Assembly (NCBI GenBank): GCA_958295465.1
Contig: OY282353.1
Location: 682,001 to 746,000 of the forward strand
DNA: 64,000 nucleotides
Direction: 5' to 3'
Source: an uncultured Gammaproteobacteria bacterium
GTDB lineage: Bacteria > Pseudomonadota > Gammaproteobacteria > HK1
The notes beneath the pieces are model-generated. The model saw only the letters and a list, made by a program, of their open reading frames with translations, was not told the origin of the DNA and did not search any database. This document shows, piece by piece, positions 36,114 to 44,423 of this stretch. The position numbers were made by a program, and so were the translations under genes. Position 1 is the stretch's first letter; every line of letters starts with the position of its first letter.

Positions 36114-36470
36114 TCAGTACATTGAGGCGTAGTGCAAGTGCTGATGCGGGCGCATGCGCCACAGGTCGTAGCCGTCGAGCAGGAAGTTCAGTTGCGCCCC
36201 GCTCAAGCTGACCATCGCTGAGGCGCGGCGCGGCCAGGCGAAGCGTGCGCGTTCCAGGCGCTTTTGCCACAGCACGAATCCGCATCGTTCCCAATACAGA
36301 ATCCGGCATTGGGTGCGCCGGCGATTGGCGAACACGAACAACTGGGTCGAGAACGGGTCCATCGCCAGGGTGTCCTGCACCAGCGCGGCGAGTCCTGTCA
36401 TCTGCTTCCTGAAGTCGACCGGCTCGACGCATAACCAGACTTCGATGCCCTCGTTCGGCGGACGAATCAT
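36114..36470 (-). CDS. tnpB: IS66 TnpB accessory protein
   Basis: A 118-aa IS66 Orf2-like protein: VWLCVEPVDFRKQMTGLAALVQ, FVFANRRRTQCRILYWERCGFVLWQKRLERARFAWP. This is the conserved TnpB core needed for IS66 transposition. ATG 36470 overlaps the tnpA stop (ATGA). It ends 76 nt before the tnpC start. Confidence 0.92.
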   Translation of the reverse strand: MIRPPNEGIEVWLCVEPVDFRKQMTGLAALVQDTLAMDPFSTQLFVFANRRRTQCRILYWERCGFVLWQKRLERARFAWPRRASAMVSLSGAQLNFLLDGYDLWRMRPHQHLHYASMY

Positions 36471-36814
36471 GACAGCCGGCTCGCGCAATCGAGCACCGTG
36501 GCGCAGGCTGCGGTCTCGGCGTGGGCGGGGACCTCGACGACGACGCCGTTGGGCAGATACACCCGAAACGCGGCGCTGACCGTGGACAGGCGCACCGGCA
36601 CGAAGGTGGGCGCCGCCGGGGCCGGCTCGGTGAGCACACCACGGCGCTTGAGCGTCGAGTGCGCGCTGTACAGTGCGCTGACCGACAGCCCATGCTCTTG
36701 TGCATAGGCTTTCAGCGTCTGTCGTTGCTCACGACAGGCGCGCAGATGGTCGAGCCAGAATGGGTCGCGCGCCTTGGGACGCGCCCTTGAACGGGCTCTC
36801 GCCTGAGCCATCAT
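36467..36814 (-). CDS. tnpA: IS66 TnpA accessory protein
   Basis: A 115-aa IS66 Orf1-like protein: DPFWLDHLRACREQRQTLKAYAQEHGLSVSALYSAHSTLKRRG (HTH region), then VPVRLSTVSAAFRVYLPNGVVVEVPAHAE. Two adjacent ATG codons (36814 and 36811) could start it. Complete and in the standard order before tnpB. Confidence 0.88.
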   Translation of the reverse strand: MMAQARARSRARPKARDPFWLDHLRACREQRQTLKAYAQEHGLSVSALYSAHSTLKRRGVLTEPAPAAPTFVPVRLSTVSAAFRVYLPNGVVVEVPAHAETAACATVLDCASRLS

Positions 36815-36896
36815 CCACCCTCCCACAGGACATTGGAGGGTGCACCGTGGCACGAGCGACACAGCTATGGAATTACGCACTTCTCCGGGCGCTTAC

Positions 36897-37358
36897 CCTG
36901 CGCCTACCGGGGCGAACAAGGCGAGCATCTTCGTAGCGGAGTCGGCGGGGGAGGAAGTGACGGCCACGGTCGGGGCGTACAACGCGGACGGGGAGTTGGG
37001 CGACGATACGGCCGTCGTCACGATACCGGCCAACGGGTTCGTCCGGTTGAACAACGCTGACTTGGCGCTCGGCCATGAGAGCGGGGGCCGGATGGTCACA
37101 ATCCGGGCCAACCGAGAGTTGATGGTCTACGGATTCCGTTTTGTGCAAGGCGAGCGGGCCGTTGCGCTTGGCGTGCATGAGCGGCGCATCGTCACTGACC
37201 CGGAGGGACCGGATTTGGTAGTCCAATCGCCATCATCCATCGGAACCCCGCTGGCGCCGGGCCAGTCGTTCACCTGCGCCAGTGGCGGCGGGCCGGGGGA
37301 CTGTGCGCTGACTGCGGGGAGCCGTCCGGGGAGGCGTACCGGTGTCCGGGGTGTGTGA
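36897..37358 (+). pseudogene. 3' remnant of a secreted protein ending in a CARDB-like start
   Basis: Reading out of the IS66 right end: GANKASIFVAESAGEEVTATVGAYNADGELGDDTAVVTIPANGFVRLNNADLALGHESGGRMVTIRANRELMVYGFRFV..., beta-rich adhesin-like sequence, then DLVVQSPSSIGTPLAPGQSF, the opening strand of a CARDB domain. The domain is not completed; the frame turns into low-complexity sequence and stops. The 5' part is missing beyond the IS. Confidence 0.55.
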
Positions 37359-37684
37359 CGGTGCGGGCAGCGTCGAACGCTCTGGCGGCGTCGCGCCGGC
37401 GGATCGGGCGCACGCTCGAAACCCCGTTCCGGGCCGCGGCGGCACGGGGGAAGGGGGTCCGGCTGACGGCGGCGGAGGTGCGGGCGCTGGTGGACGGGGA
37501 TCACGAGGAAGCGTTCAACGCGGGGTTGCTGTCGGCGGCGCCATTCCGGCGCCGCATACCCATTCCCCGGCGCACGGGCCGACCGTGCGAGGGCGGGGAA
37601 ACCCAACCCGGCGGAGCCGGAACCAAACGCCGGTTGGCGAAAATCTTCGCCGTTTTGTCGAAGACTTCCCGGATAAGGGACTAA
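37285..37684 (+). CDS. Possible small zinc-ribbon protein
   Basis: In the frame ending at 37684, the sequence RQWRRAGGLCADCGEPSGEAYRCPGC (37286-37351) carries a CxxC-x9-CxxC zinc ribbon, followed by ASNALAASRRRIGRTLETPF and VRLTAAEVRALVDGDHEEAFNAGLL. It overlaps the end of the CARDB-like remnant in another frame. No good start is seen: GTG 37355 would cut off the zinc ribbon, so an upstream start or truncation is likely. The last ~40 residues look non-native. Confidence 0.4.
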
Positions 37685-37724
37685 ACGGGCAGTCACGAAG
37701 CCGCGACAAGCAATCGGAGGGGTG

Positions 37725-38144
37725 ATGGAGACGAAACGCGACGTTGAAGACAAGTACCTGGTCGTGCGGCCAAGCCGCCCGTTCAGTCTCGAAGTGTCGT
37801 TCATGGGGGACAGTCGGAGAACGCCGGTGACTTGCGCGGGCGCGGGGTTCGGGTTCGCGGCGGAGGAGGGTCAAGCGCCTGTCGGTTTGGGCAACAAGGT
37901 ATCTCTGACGGCGGAGGCGTTCGATGCGGGCTTGTTCGGCATCGTGCAATTGCGGGGTGAGAACCCCGATCAACCACCATTCGAGCTCTGCATCCGGCAA
38001 GAGAACATCGCCGTGTTCCGGGCGCTGCTGAAACAGCTTGATCGGGCGCTCGGCAAGACAAAGCGCGATGCGCGGAAGTCCGTGGCGATGTGCAACCACA
38101 CGAAATCTGTCCGTTTGGACAGTATTGTTGTGGTTTCAGATTAG
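37725..38144 (+). CDS. Hypothetical protein, probably 3'-truncated
   Basis: A 140-aa frame from ATG 37725 (CGGAGGGGTG upstream): YLVVRPSRPFSLEVSFMGDSRRTPVTCAGAGFGF, QLRGENPDQPPFELCIRQENIAVFRALLKQLDRAL. Unknown family. The last ~20 residues (MCNHTKSVRLDSIVVVSD) are encoded by the iterated repeats starting at about 38096, so the original C-terminus was probably replaced when the low-GC island arrived. Confidence 0.5.
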   Translation: METKRDVEDKYLVVRPSRPFSLEVSFMGDSRRTPVTCAGAGFGFAAEEGQAPVGLGNKVSLTAEAFDAGLFGIVQLRGENPDQPPFELCIRQENIAVFRALLKQLDRALGKTKRDARKSVAMCNHTKSVRLDSIVVVSD

Positions 38145-38396
38145 GACAGAATTATTGTGGAATCCTGTCAGCACGACAGTACCTGTCTGTTTTTGAAGCC
38201 ATGTCCGTTTTTCTTCTGCTCTCACCTGCCCTCGTCATGGGTTTGCTTCTCACAGATTAGTACAGGTTTCTTGTCACTTTCGTGAGATTAGGATCGGATT
38301 CCTGTCAATTCGTGTCAGTGGCTGGTCAGGTAAGTCGCTGATTCATCGTTCTGGCGTGGACAGACTTCCTGTCAAAGCCTGGACAGATTTCCTGCC
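38096..38396. repeat. Array of imperfect ~22-bp repeats at the edge of the low-GC island
   Basis: Units with consensus GATTAGGACAGAATTCCTGTCA occur at 38139-38160, 38255-38276, 38286-38307, and in shorter forms at 38115-38133, 38355-38374 and 38379-38396; an inverted one (CGAAATCTGTCC) is at 38101-38112. Spacing is irregular (24-116 bp). Multiple ~20-bp sites near an end resemble transposase-binding sites of Tn7/Tn5053-type transposons. Iterons or operators are alternatives. The array lies exactly where base composition changes. Confidence 0.6.
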
Positions 38397-38802
38397 GTTG
38401 CACACTCAGGCTGTCTCCCGATCTTCCCACCTTGTTGTTCCCGAGGAGCTTCACCTGGAAGTCTTCTGTCCACTCCCGTTCCAGAAGCGCCTGCACTCCT
38501 GCGGCGCCGTGCTGCCTCTTCTTCGCTGCCTGCGACCACTGGTTCGCCACCCGCTCCCTGAACTTCTCTTCGTCGCCCTGGTGGTAGATCTGGCGCCCCG
38601 TCTTGTACGGGTCCCATGTCAGTCCGTTCAGGCACGCCAGCCGGGTGACCGATTGCTCGACCTTCACTGTGCTGCGTCCCGCGATGTTGTTGACGGCGCG
38701 CAGCCCGATGTCGCACCGGTCTACCTCGCCGCGGACCTTCGCCGTCACGGATGTACTCAGGTTCACTTCGACGGTCGTTGCGTCCCGCCAGCACTCTGTC
38801 AC
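38326..38802 (-). CDS. Hypothetical protein, start uncertain
   Basis: A 158-aa frame (GTG 38802): DATTVEVNLSTSVTAKVRGEVDRCDIGLRAVNNIAG, KFRERVANQWSQAAKKRQHGAAGVQALLEREWTEDFQVKLLGNNKVG. The frame stays open ~90 nt further upstream without an ATG, so the true start may be lost or non-standard. It follows the HNH-like gene by 100 nt on the same strand. Its 3' part overlaps the repeat array. No family recognised. Confidence 0.4.
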   Translation of the reverse strand: MTECWRDATTVEVNLSTSVTAKVRGEVDRCDIGLRAVNNIAGRSTVKVEQSVTRLACLNGLTWDPYKTGRQIYHQGDEEKFRERVANQWSQAAKKRQHGAAGVQALLEREWTEDFQVKLLGNNKVGRSGDSLSVQRQEICPGFDRKSVHARTMNQRLT

Positions 38803-38902
38803 CTGCAGGTCGTTGCCAGCGGTGTACTTCCTCAGGTCGCTCAGGAAGTTCAGGTGTGGATACTCCCGGTAGTGGCGGTTTAGTGAATCCTCATGTCCAT
38901 TC

Positions 38903-40567
38903 CTACTTGCGTTTTCCCTTCCTCCTTCTTCCAGTTTTTCGTTTCTCGTGTAGTGGGTGTTTTTCTTGCCATTCTGTTATCCTCTCTCCCTGTCCGGCCT
39001 TCTCCACAACTCGACTTGTGACTGTCCCCTGCGGTTTTTCATCTTGAGATGTTCCTTGTAGCCGTTTTACCAACTCCACCATTATCCAGGTGCATAGTGT
39101 TGTTGCCCGCGCATGTTGCAGGGCCTCTTCCATTTCTGCTGCTGTCCCGGCTTCCTGCATCTTTATCCAGTTTTCTTTTGCAGTTTGTTGCATATCGCCC
39201 AGTCCACTTCCGATCATTTCGATCTGTTTTCTCCCGATTTTTCCGATCTCTACCCACATCTTCATTTGGAACGTTGTATTCTCATCCCTTGCTTCTTTGT
39301 CTTCTCCCTCTTTTTGCTCGGTCCAGTGGGCTTCGAGCTTCCCTTCCTTGCTTTCCCTTATGACCAAGTGGTTTTCCCGCCTCGTCCTTTTGTAGCCTGA
39401 GCCGATTCTGTTCCCCCTTGTTGGTGCTAACATACGTTCGACGTTGCCAATGATGTTCCGTAGTTCATCCCTCTCTCTATCCAGACTCCATGTTCCTCGA
39501 CCGTCCAGCCATTTCCCGACATGCCTGACGACTTGGTCGTGGCTTTCCCTTCGCCGTTCTGGAGTTTCCCAGATGCTGTCCCACTGTGTGACTACGTGTC
39601 CACGTAGTATGATTTTTTCAGTGGTTGATCCGTCTGCATTCCAACCATATCTCGCTGCGTCCGCAAGGACTGCTCGCCCCATCCCTGTGTTCTGAAGTCT
39701 CTCTGTTGTCAGTACTCCGATGCTCTGTTTGATTTTTACTCTTTCTTCCGGCGAGATTGAATCTAGCCACTCCCGATGTAGCCTCGCTCTGTCTTCCATG
39801 AACTCCTTTAGTCGCATTGGTAGTACGATACGTTTTGGCCGATCTTGTATACCTTTGGGGAGCATTCTGGTCCCAGACCACTCTTCTTCTGTTAATTCTC
39901 CGTCTTTCTTCAGAATAACTGCTATTATTGCAATCGGTCCCATCTTTATCCATAGATAGTATTCGTCTCCTTTACTGGTAAACATCGGTGTGATTTCAAC
40001 GGATCGTAACAAGTATCTGTTTTCACTCTCAGTCCCTTCTAACATTGGTCGGTCCGTTTCTCCGAAGATTACCATATGTATTATTTCGCTTTCGTTTACT
40101 TCTCCTCTGATTATTTGTTCACGCCATTCTGCTTCCTTTTTTGCAGCCTGGTCCACTAGATCCTTTGGACCTTCTACCCTCATTTTTCCCAGTTGTTTTC
40201 TCTTTGCCTCCTCATTCATCCAATCCCATATAGTCCGCCACACTATGCTTAGAGCTGCTAGTGTCGTTTCCTCCGAGTATCCGTTCACCCACTCGTCATT
40301 TACCGCTTTGTGGAATACCTCATTAGCTAGTTCGTTCTCCCATCCTGATAGTCTCTGTTCGCATTCGTCACACAGCAGTCTCGCTGTCTTACTGTCCTGC
40401 GTTCGTCTGTTCATGTCTTCCGCCGTTCTGAGGTATGGCGTAAAGCCTGATTGTTTCTGCCATCGCACCACGAACTTTGGAATTATGTGGCTTCTTCGTA
40501 GTGGCCTCTCCTCGCCACATAGCTTGCACTCCTCCACGTATGCGCTCTTCTTCCTTCTCTTCTTCAT
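38903..40567 (-). CDS. HNH-like zinc-finger protein of unknown function
   Basis: A 554-aa protein. The N-terminus has CKLCGEERPLRRSHIIPKFVVRW (Cys14, Cys17, His27) and LLCDECEQRLSGWEN (Cys66, Cys69), the CxxC...SHIIPKF...CxxC arrangement of a group of HNH-like proteins seen in many bacteria. The rest is helical and very rich in Glu, Lys and Arg, without further motifs I recognise. ATG 40567 overlaps the stop of the upstream 95-aa gene (ATGA), so they form an operon. Purine-loaded coding strand and lower GC set it apart from the flanking DNA. A nuclease-type defence effector is possible but not shown. Confidence 0.65.
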   Translation of the reverse strand: MKKRRKKSAYVEECKLCGEERPLRRSHIIPKFVVRWQKQSGFTPYLRTAEDMNRRTQDSKTARLLCDECEQRLSGWENELANEVFHKAVNDEWVNGYSEETTLAALSIVWRTIWDWMNEEAKRKQLGKMRVEGPKDLVDQAAKKEAEWREQIIRGEVNESEIIHMVIFGETDRPMLEGTESENRYLLRSVEITPMFTSKGDEYYLWIKMGPIAIIAVILKKDGELTEEEWSGTRMLPKGIQDRPKRIVLPMRLKEFMEDRARLHREWLDSISPEERVKIKQSIGVLTTERLQNTGMGRAVLADAARYGWNADGSTTEKIILRGHVVTQWDSIWETPERRRESHDQVVRHVGKWLDGRGTWSLDRERDELRNIIGNVERMLAPTRGNRIGSGYKRTRRENHLVIRESKEGKLEAHWTEQKEGEDKEARDENTTFQMKMWVEIGKIGRKQIEMIGSGLGDMQQTAKENWIKMQEAGTAAEMEEALQHARATTLCTWIMVELVKRLQGTSQDEKPQGTVTSRVVEKAGQGERITEWQEKHPLHEKRKTGRRRKGKRK

Positions 40568-40851
40568 ATCCCTGGTACTCCTGCACCTAATGCTATGCTT
40601 AACTTCAGTAATTCCATTGGTGGGATTGCCATGAGTCTTTTTCCTATACCTTCTGCCCAGTTTTCGTAACCACTATCCGTTACTCTGAAGATTACTATTC
40701 CTTCTTGTTCTTCCCGTACCTTCAAAATTCCTCTGTCCTCTAGTATCTCTGCACTGTGCCAGTATTTACTTCCCTTGCGTATTGCGATGCTTCCGTCAGA
40801 GCTGTCTTTCGCTCTCTCAAGTAATTCATTTATTTCTTCCTTGTTTCTCAC
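40564..40851 (-). CDS. Small hypothetical protein, coupled to the HNH-like gene
   Basis: A 95-aa protein: MRNKEEINELLERAKDSSDGSIAIRKGSKYWHSAEILEDRGILKVREEQEGIVIFRVTDSGYENWAEGIGKRL. The pattern (helix, SAEILEDRGILKVREEQEGIVIFRVTDSGYE) reads like a small winged-helix domain, so it may be a regulator. Its stop overlaps the start of the 554-aa gene. Confidence 0.6.
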   Translation of the reverse strand: MRNKEEINELLERAKDSSDGSIAIRKGSKYWHSAEILEDRGILKVREEQEGIVIFRVTDSGYENWAEGIGKRLMAIPPMELLKLSIALGAGVPGI

Positions 40852-41104
40852 TTCTCCCGCCCTCTTTCTCGTTTCATTGTACCTTCACTTTTCCTATCCT
40901 TGTTTACCCTCGTTCTTTTACCTTCTATTTTTAGATACCCTTACTTATTGTGCTTCACCCGCTTTCATTCCACTTGCTTTCAGAAGACGTCCGTTATTCT
41001 CACCTTCGATGGATCTGCGTCTGTGATCTCTGCTCCCCAGCAGAAGTGGACCCCGATAATTGGACAGTGCGATAAGTGTCCCCCGCCCCCGTTGGTTCCC
41101 CGCT

Positions 41105-41956
41105 TCACGCTGCCTTGGGCCATGAGCCGCTGTCAGCATACACCACGTCGGGTGTCCTGCGCCCGAGGCCCTGATGGCGGCGCTCGGCATTGTAGAACCG
41201 GAAGTAGCGGCCCAGTCCCGCGCGAGCCGCGGCCACGCCCTCGTAGGCGTACAGATACACCTCCTCGTACTTCACACTTCTCCACAGCCGTTCCACGAAC
41301 ACGTTGTCCACCCATCGGCCCTTGCCGTCCATGCTGATGGCCACGCCCGCGCCCTTGAGCACTTCTGTGAACGCCGCGCTGGTGAACTGTACCCCCTGGT
41401 CGGTGTTGAATATCTCCGGACGCCCATAGTGGGCGAGCGCGTCCTCCACCGCCTCGATGCAGAAGTCGCTGTCCAGGGTGTTGGACAGCCGCCAGGCGAG
41501 CACCTTGCGGCTGTACCAGTCCATGACCGCGACCAGGTAGAGAAACCCACGGGCCATCGGGAGGTAGCAGATGTCGGTCGCCCACACCTGGTTGGGACGC
41601 TCCACGGTGAGCTCCCTCAGCAGATAGGGATAGACCGTGTGACCCTTGCCCGCTCGGCTCGTTCGGGGCCGTGGGTACAGCGCCTCAAGCCCCATCAGGC
41701 GCATCACACGCCGCACCCGCTTGCGGTTGGCCTTCACCCCACGCTCCCCGAGCCAATCGCTCAATCGACGGCTCCCGTAGAACGGGAACTGAAGGTGCGC
41801 CTCGTCGAGCAGGCGCATGGCCTCCAGGTCCTGTTCCGAGACCGGCGCCGGCTGGTGGTACACGCTCGAACGCGACAGCGCCAGCAGCTCGCACTGATGC
41901 GTCACCGCCAATGAGTGACCCCGCTCGATCATGGCCTTGCGCCGCGTGCGGCTCAA
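41105..41956 (-). CDS. IS3-family transposase OrfB
   Basis: A 283-aa DDE integrase-like protein. HTH_21 region (DEAHLQFPFYGSRRLSDWLGERG), then the catalytic core with the first Asp in ATDICYLP, the second in FNTDQGVQFTS and Glu in NVFVERLWRSVKYEEVY. All three catalytic residues are present and the length is normal. The start overlaps the end of orfA, consistent with the usual -1 frameshift fusion. Confidence 0.93.
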   Translation of the reverse strand: MSRTRRKAMIERGHSLAVTHQCELLALSRSSVYHQPAPVSEQDLEAMRLLDEAHLQFPFYGSRRLSDWLGERGVKANRKRVRRVMRLMGLEALYPRPRTSRAGKGHTVYPYLLRELTVERPNQVWATDICYLPMARGFLYLVAVMDWYSRKVLAWRLSNTLDSDFCIEAVEDALAHYGRPEIFNTDQGVQFTSAAFTEVLKGAGVAISMDGKGRWVDNVFVERLWRSVKYEEVYLYAYEGVAAARAGLGRYFRFYNAERRHQGLGRRTPDVVYADSGSWPKAA

Positions 41957-42234
41957 TGACCGAGCTTGCCGGACAAAAAATCCCGTTCCATCGTCAACTG
42001 TCCGATCTTCGCGTGCAGCTCCTTGACTTGGTGCTCGGTGTCGTTGTCTCGTGCGGCCCCGCGTTCGAACAGGCGCTCGGCGCTGCCCACCAAGCGGCCT
42101 CGCCAGTCCTGAATCTGGTTCGGGTGCACGTCGTACTGTTGGGCCAGTTCCGCGAGGGTCTTCTCACCGCGAACCGCGGCCACCGCCACCTTCGCCTTGA
42201 ACGATGCCGAATGATTCCTGCGCTTGCGTCTCAT
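41953..42234 (-). CDS. IS3-family transposase OrfA
   Basis: A 93-aa protein: RRKRRNHSASFKAKVAVAAVRGEKTLAELAQQYDVHPNQIQDWRGRLVG (HTH), then a leucine-zipper segment ending KELHAKIGQLTMERDFLSGKLGH. ATG 42234 is preceded by an AGAGAGGAGCAGAAG leader. Complete. Confidence 0.92.
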   Translation of the reverse strand: MRRKRRNHSASFKAKVAVAAVRGEKTLAELAQQYDVHPNQIQDWRGRLVGSAERLFERGAARDNDTEHQVKELHAKIGQLTMERDFLSGKLGH

Positions 42235-42395
42235 CTTCTGCTCCTCTCTCTCACTGCTATGATCATGGCAGAAGACACTTACTGATTCGCGATCCCTGTC
42301 CAACCGATGGGGTCCACCTCACCCATCTTCTCTCGTAGTGTCATCCTTCCGGTGTCCCCCTCGTTTTTCCGTTCAATCATCCGTTTTTCCTTTTC

Positions 42396-43550
42396 CTATA
42401 CTTCATGTTCGTACGTCAGACGTCTTCGCATTTCTTGTGTTAGGTCCAGTTCCCTTATTAGGTCCTCCGCGTATTCGAAAACCGCGTATCTTTCCGTTCC
42501 TTTACCAGATGACCAGTATTCGTGATGTTTCCTTCTTGTGCCCCAGCCCCATAATTGTAAGGCTGTCAGCACATCCTCCTCCAGGTATACTTCACTTTGC
42601 TTGTGCCTGGCTTGTTTGATTGCCCGCTTCGCCCATTCCTCTATCGCCAAGGCTCGCTGGATTCCGTCCCCGAGGCTCGGCCAGTAGATGATCTCCGTTT
42701 TCTCCAGTTTTCCCCTTTTCACCTTCTCCTCGTTAGGACCTATGTTCACCGCCGTACTCTCGGTGACTATGCAGTACGTCGGTTGTCCTGTGACAGTTGC
42801 AATGGTCCTCCGTAGGTCCAGTACCTCCCTAATGAATTTCTCCGGGTCGTAGTCCCCAGGAACTCTTGGTTCCCTTTCTTCGTCGCTTACCATCCCAAAC
42901 ACTTGATCCCGTTCCACGAACACTGAGTCCCCCATACACAAGATCCTGTCGTTCCCGTCGCCCGCCTTTTCCCTGTGCAGACTCCATTCGTATACCGATC
43001 TTTGCATGGCTTGGACCTTATCTATAATCGTTTTTTTCCCTGCCGTTGTTTCTGCTTTTCGCAGCATCCGCTTGGTTCCTGCAATATCGAGCATAGCGAT
43101 TATGTTCGCACCTTCTGTGTACCACCTTTTCACGATTTCCGTTTTTACGAAAACGCATTTGTACTTTCCAATGCAACAGTTATGACACTCCATTATCCTT
43201 GCGATTCCATCTTTCGGTAGATACTTCCGCACTTCATGGTGTCTACTGTGTCCTCCGGCATGAACTTTTATTTCATACCCTTCTTCGTCCCCGTGTTCTA
43301 CTATAGCTGCCGTCCACCGACCTACATCCGCTGGATTTGGACCCAGTTCCCAGAGCTTTGCCTCTGCGTATACACACGCTTCTGCCATCCTCCGTTCGAA
43401 CTCGGCCTCCCGTCTGTCCATACATATATGGATTTCTTCGCCTTGTTCGAACTCATAACCGGTGCTCTGCGAGCTTCCCCATCTGCACTTCCGTATCCTT
43501 CTTCTTGCTCCCTGTGGGTCCGTAACGATTTCCTCCATATCAATACTCAT
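42396..43550 (-). CDS. Hypothetical protein with possible class III nucleotide-cyclase-like fold
   Basis: A 384-aa protein. The segment NIIAMLDIAGTK (Asp155) and, about 50 residues later, DRILCMGDSVFV (Asp208) resemble the two metal-binding Asp strands of class III cyclases and related palm-fold proteins. The region after (VTESTAVNIGP ... LGDGIQRALAIEEWAKRAI) would cover the rest of the fold. The N-terminal 140 residues include a Cys-rich patch (ECHNCCIGKYKC). The assignment is weak: no substrate-defining residues can be checked. It neighbours small membrane proteins, as cyclic-nucleotide defence systems do. Confidence 0.5.
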   Translation of the reverse strand: MSIDMEEIVTDPQGARRRIRKCRWGSSQSTGYEFEQGEEIHICMDRREAEFERRMAEACVYAEAKLWELGPNPADVGRWTAAIVEHGDEEGYEIKVHAGGHSRHHEVRKYLPKDGIARIMECHNCCIGKYKCVFVKTEIVKRWYTEGANIIAMLDIAGTKRMLRKAETTAGKKTIIDKVQAMQRSVYEWSLHREKAGDGNDRILCMGDSVFVERDQVFGMVSDEEREPRVPGDYDPEKFIREVLDLRRTIATVTGQPTYCIVTESTAVNIGPNEEKVKRGKLEKTEIIYWPSLGDGIQRALAIEEWAKRAIKQARHKQSEVYLEEDVLTALQLWGWGTRRKHHEYWSSGKGTERYAVFEYAEDLIRELDLTQEMRRRLTYEHEV

Positions 43551-43661
43551 GGCACCGTCTCCGTTTCCTTCCCGTTTTCCCTTAAGTGACCTTATGAGCA
43601 GTTCCTCAGGGAGGGAAAGGGCGTATGTGCGCCCTCCTCTGTCTCCTCCGCTACTGGTTCT

Positions 43662-44054
43662 TCATTCCCCTGCGTCTGCGAACACCATGATGTCGTGTAT
43701 GTTGATGGCGACCTCGTTCCTCGCTAGTCCCCAATCAGTGTCCCCGACTACGCTGCTCCAGTCTGACTTCTCTCCTTCTCCCCGGTAGTACTTTCCTGCT
43801 TCGTATAGCGTCACCACTGCAAAGCGCTCACCCACGACCTCTTCGAATCGTAAGATCGTCTCGATCTTGAAGAATTCCCCGCTCCGCAGTTTCACGTAGT
43901 AGTGGTATGGGTCCTGCATGGCTTTGCTGAATAGTCCTTGCCCCGTGCTCCGGGTTCCAGATTGGTCGTATTCTGCTACAACTTCCTTCGCTCTCTCAGC
44001 CATCTTTTTCTTCTCCTCAGGTTCTCCACCATTCGCTTTCACAGCGCGCGCCAC
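43662..44054 (-). CDS. Hypothetical protein
   Basis: A 130-aa protein. A charged helical N-terminus (EEKKKMAERAKEVVAEYDQSG) precedes a compact domain (HYYVKLRSGEFFKIETILRFEEVVGERFAVVTLYEAGKYYRGEG) and DWGLARNEVAINIHDIMVFADAGE. Unknown family, no export signal. It lies about 110 nt upstream of the cyclase-like gene on the same strand, probably in the same transcript. Confidence 0.6.
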   Translation of the reverse strand: MARAVKANGGEPEEKKKMAERAKEVVAEYDQSGTRSTGQGLFSKAMQDPYHYYVKLRSGEFFKIETILRFEEVVGERFAVVTLYEAGKYYRGEGEKSDWSSVVGDTDWGLARNEVAINIHDIMVFADAGE

Positions 44055-44076
44055 CCACTCAGGGGTTCCCCTCCCA

Positions 44077-44331
44077 TTACACGACTTTCCTCTCCCGTAC
44101 TGGCCTCTTCTCCCCTTTCTGGCCTAGTCGCAATCTCCCCTGTGGGCTCGTCCTTTCCCACTGTACTTGCTCGGGGAGGGATCCGTACCTTCCTGCCTCC
44201 TTCTCCCGTGAGGCTTCTACCCGTACTGATGGTTCTACCCACCACTTGTTTCTCAATCCTTTTAGTGCCTTCTCACCTATCTTCCCCCAACCCATCAGCA
44301 CACCTACTGCTTGGTCAATCCCTTCCCTCAT
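44077..44331 (-). CDS. Small hypothetical protein
   Basis: An 84-aa basic protein: MREGIDQAVGVLMGWGKIGEKALKGLRNKWWVEPSVRVEASREKEAGRYG. Plausible because of its position between two better-supported genes on the same strand and the purine-rich composition. No domain recognised. Confidence 0.45.
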   Translation of the reverse strand: MREGIDQAVGVLMGWGKIGEKALKGLRNKWWVEPSVRVEASREKEAGRYGSLPEQVQWERTSPQGRLRLGQKGEKRPVRERKVV

Positions 44332-44423
44332 GGCGTCTCAGCTTGTCTGCATAGGATCTCCTTTCGCACTCGCAGCGATCGTGGTTGCGTTTTCCCGATC
44401 CACCTTTGGTTTTGCTCCGTTCC

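Larger units (their letters stand above)
34343..36896 (-). mobile_element. IS66-family element with disrupted tnpC
   Basis: The left end GTAAGCGCCCCGGGAAC (34343) and the right end GGGCGCTTAC (to 36896) form inverted terminal repeats of the IS66 kind. It carries tnpA, tnpB and tnpC on the minus strand in the usual order. No 8-bp target duplication is evident (ACTGGTTC versus CCTGCGCC). tnpC is broken by two palindromic insertions, so the element is probably immobile. Confidence 0.8.
41047..42316 (-). mobile_element. Complete IS3-family element inside the low-GC island
   Basis: 1270 bp, bounded by TGGACCCC...TTGGACAG-type inverted repeats (41047-41054 and 42309-42316). It carries orfA and orfB in the usual overlapping arrangement. 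High GC contrasts with the island around it. No clear target duplication (GAAG versus CCTC). A short reading frame beginning ATGACACTACGAGAG in the right flank may have been interrupted by it. Confidence 0.85.
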
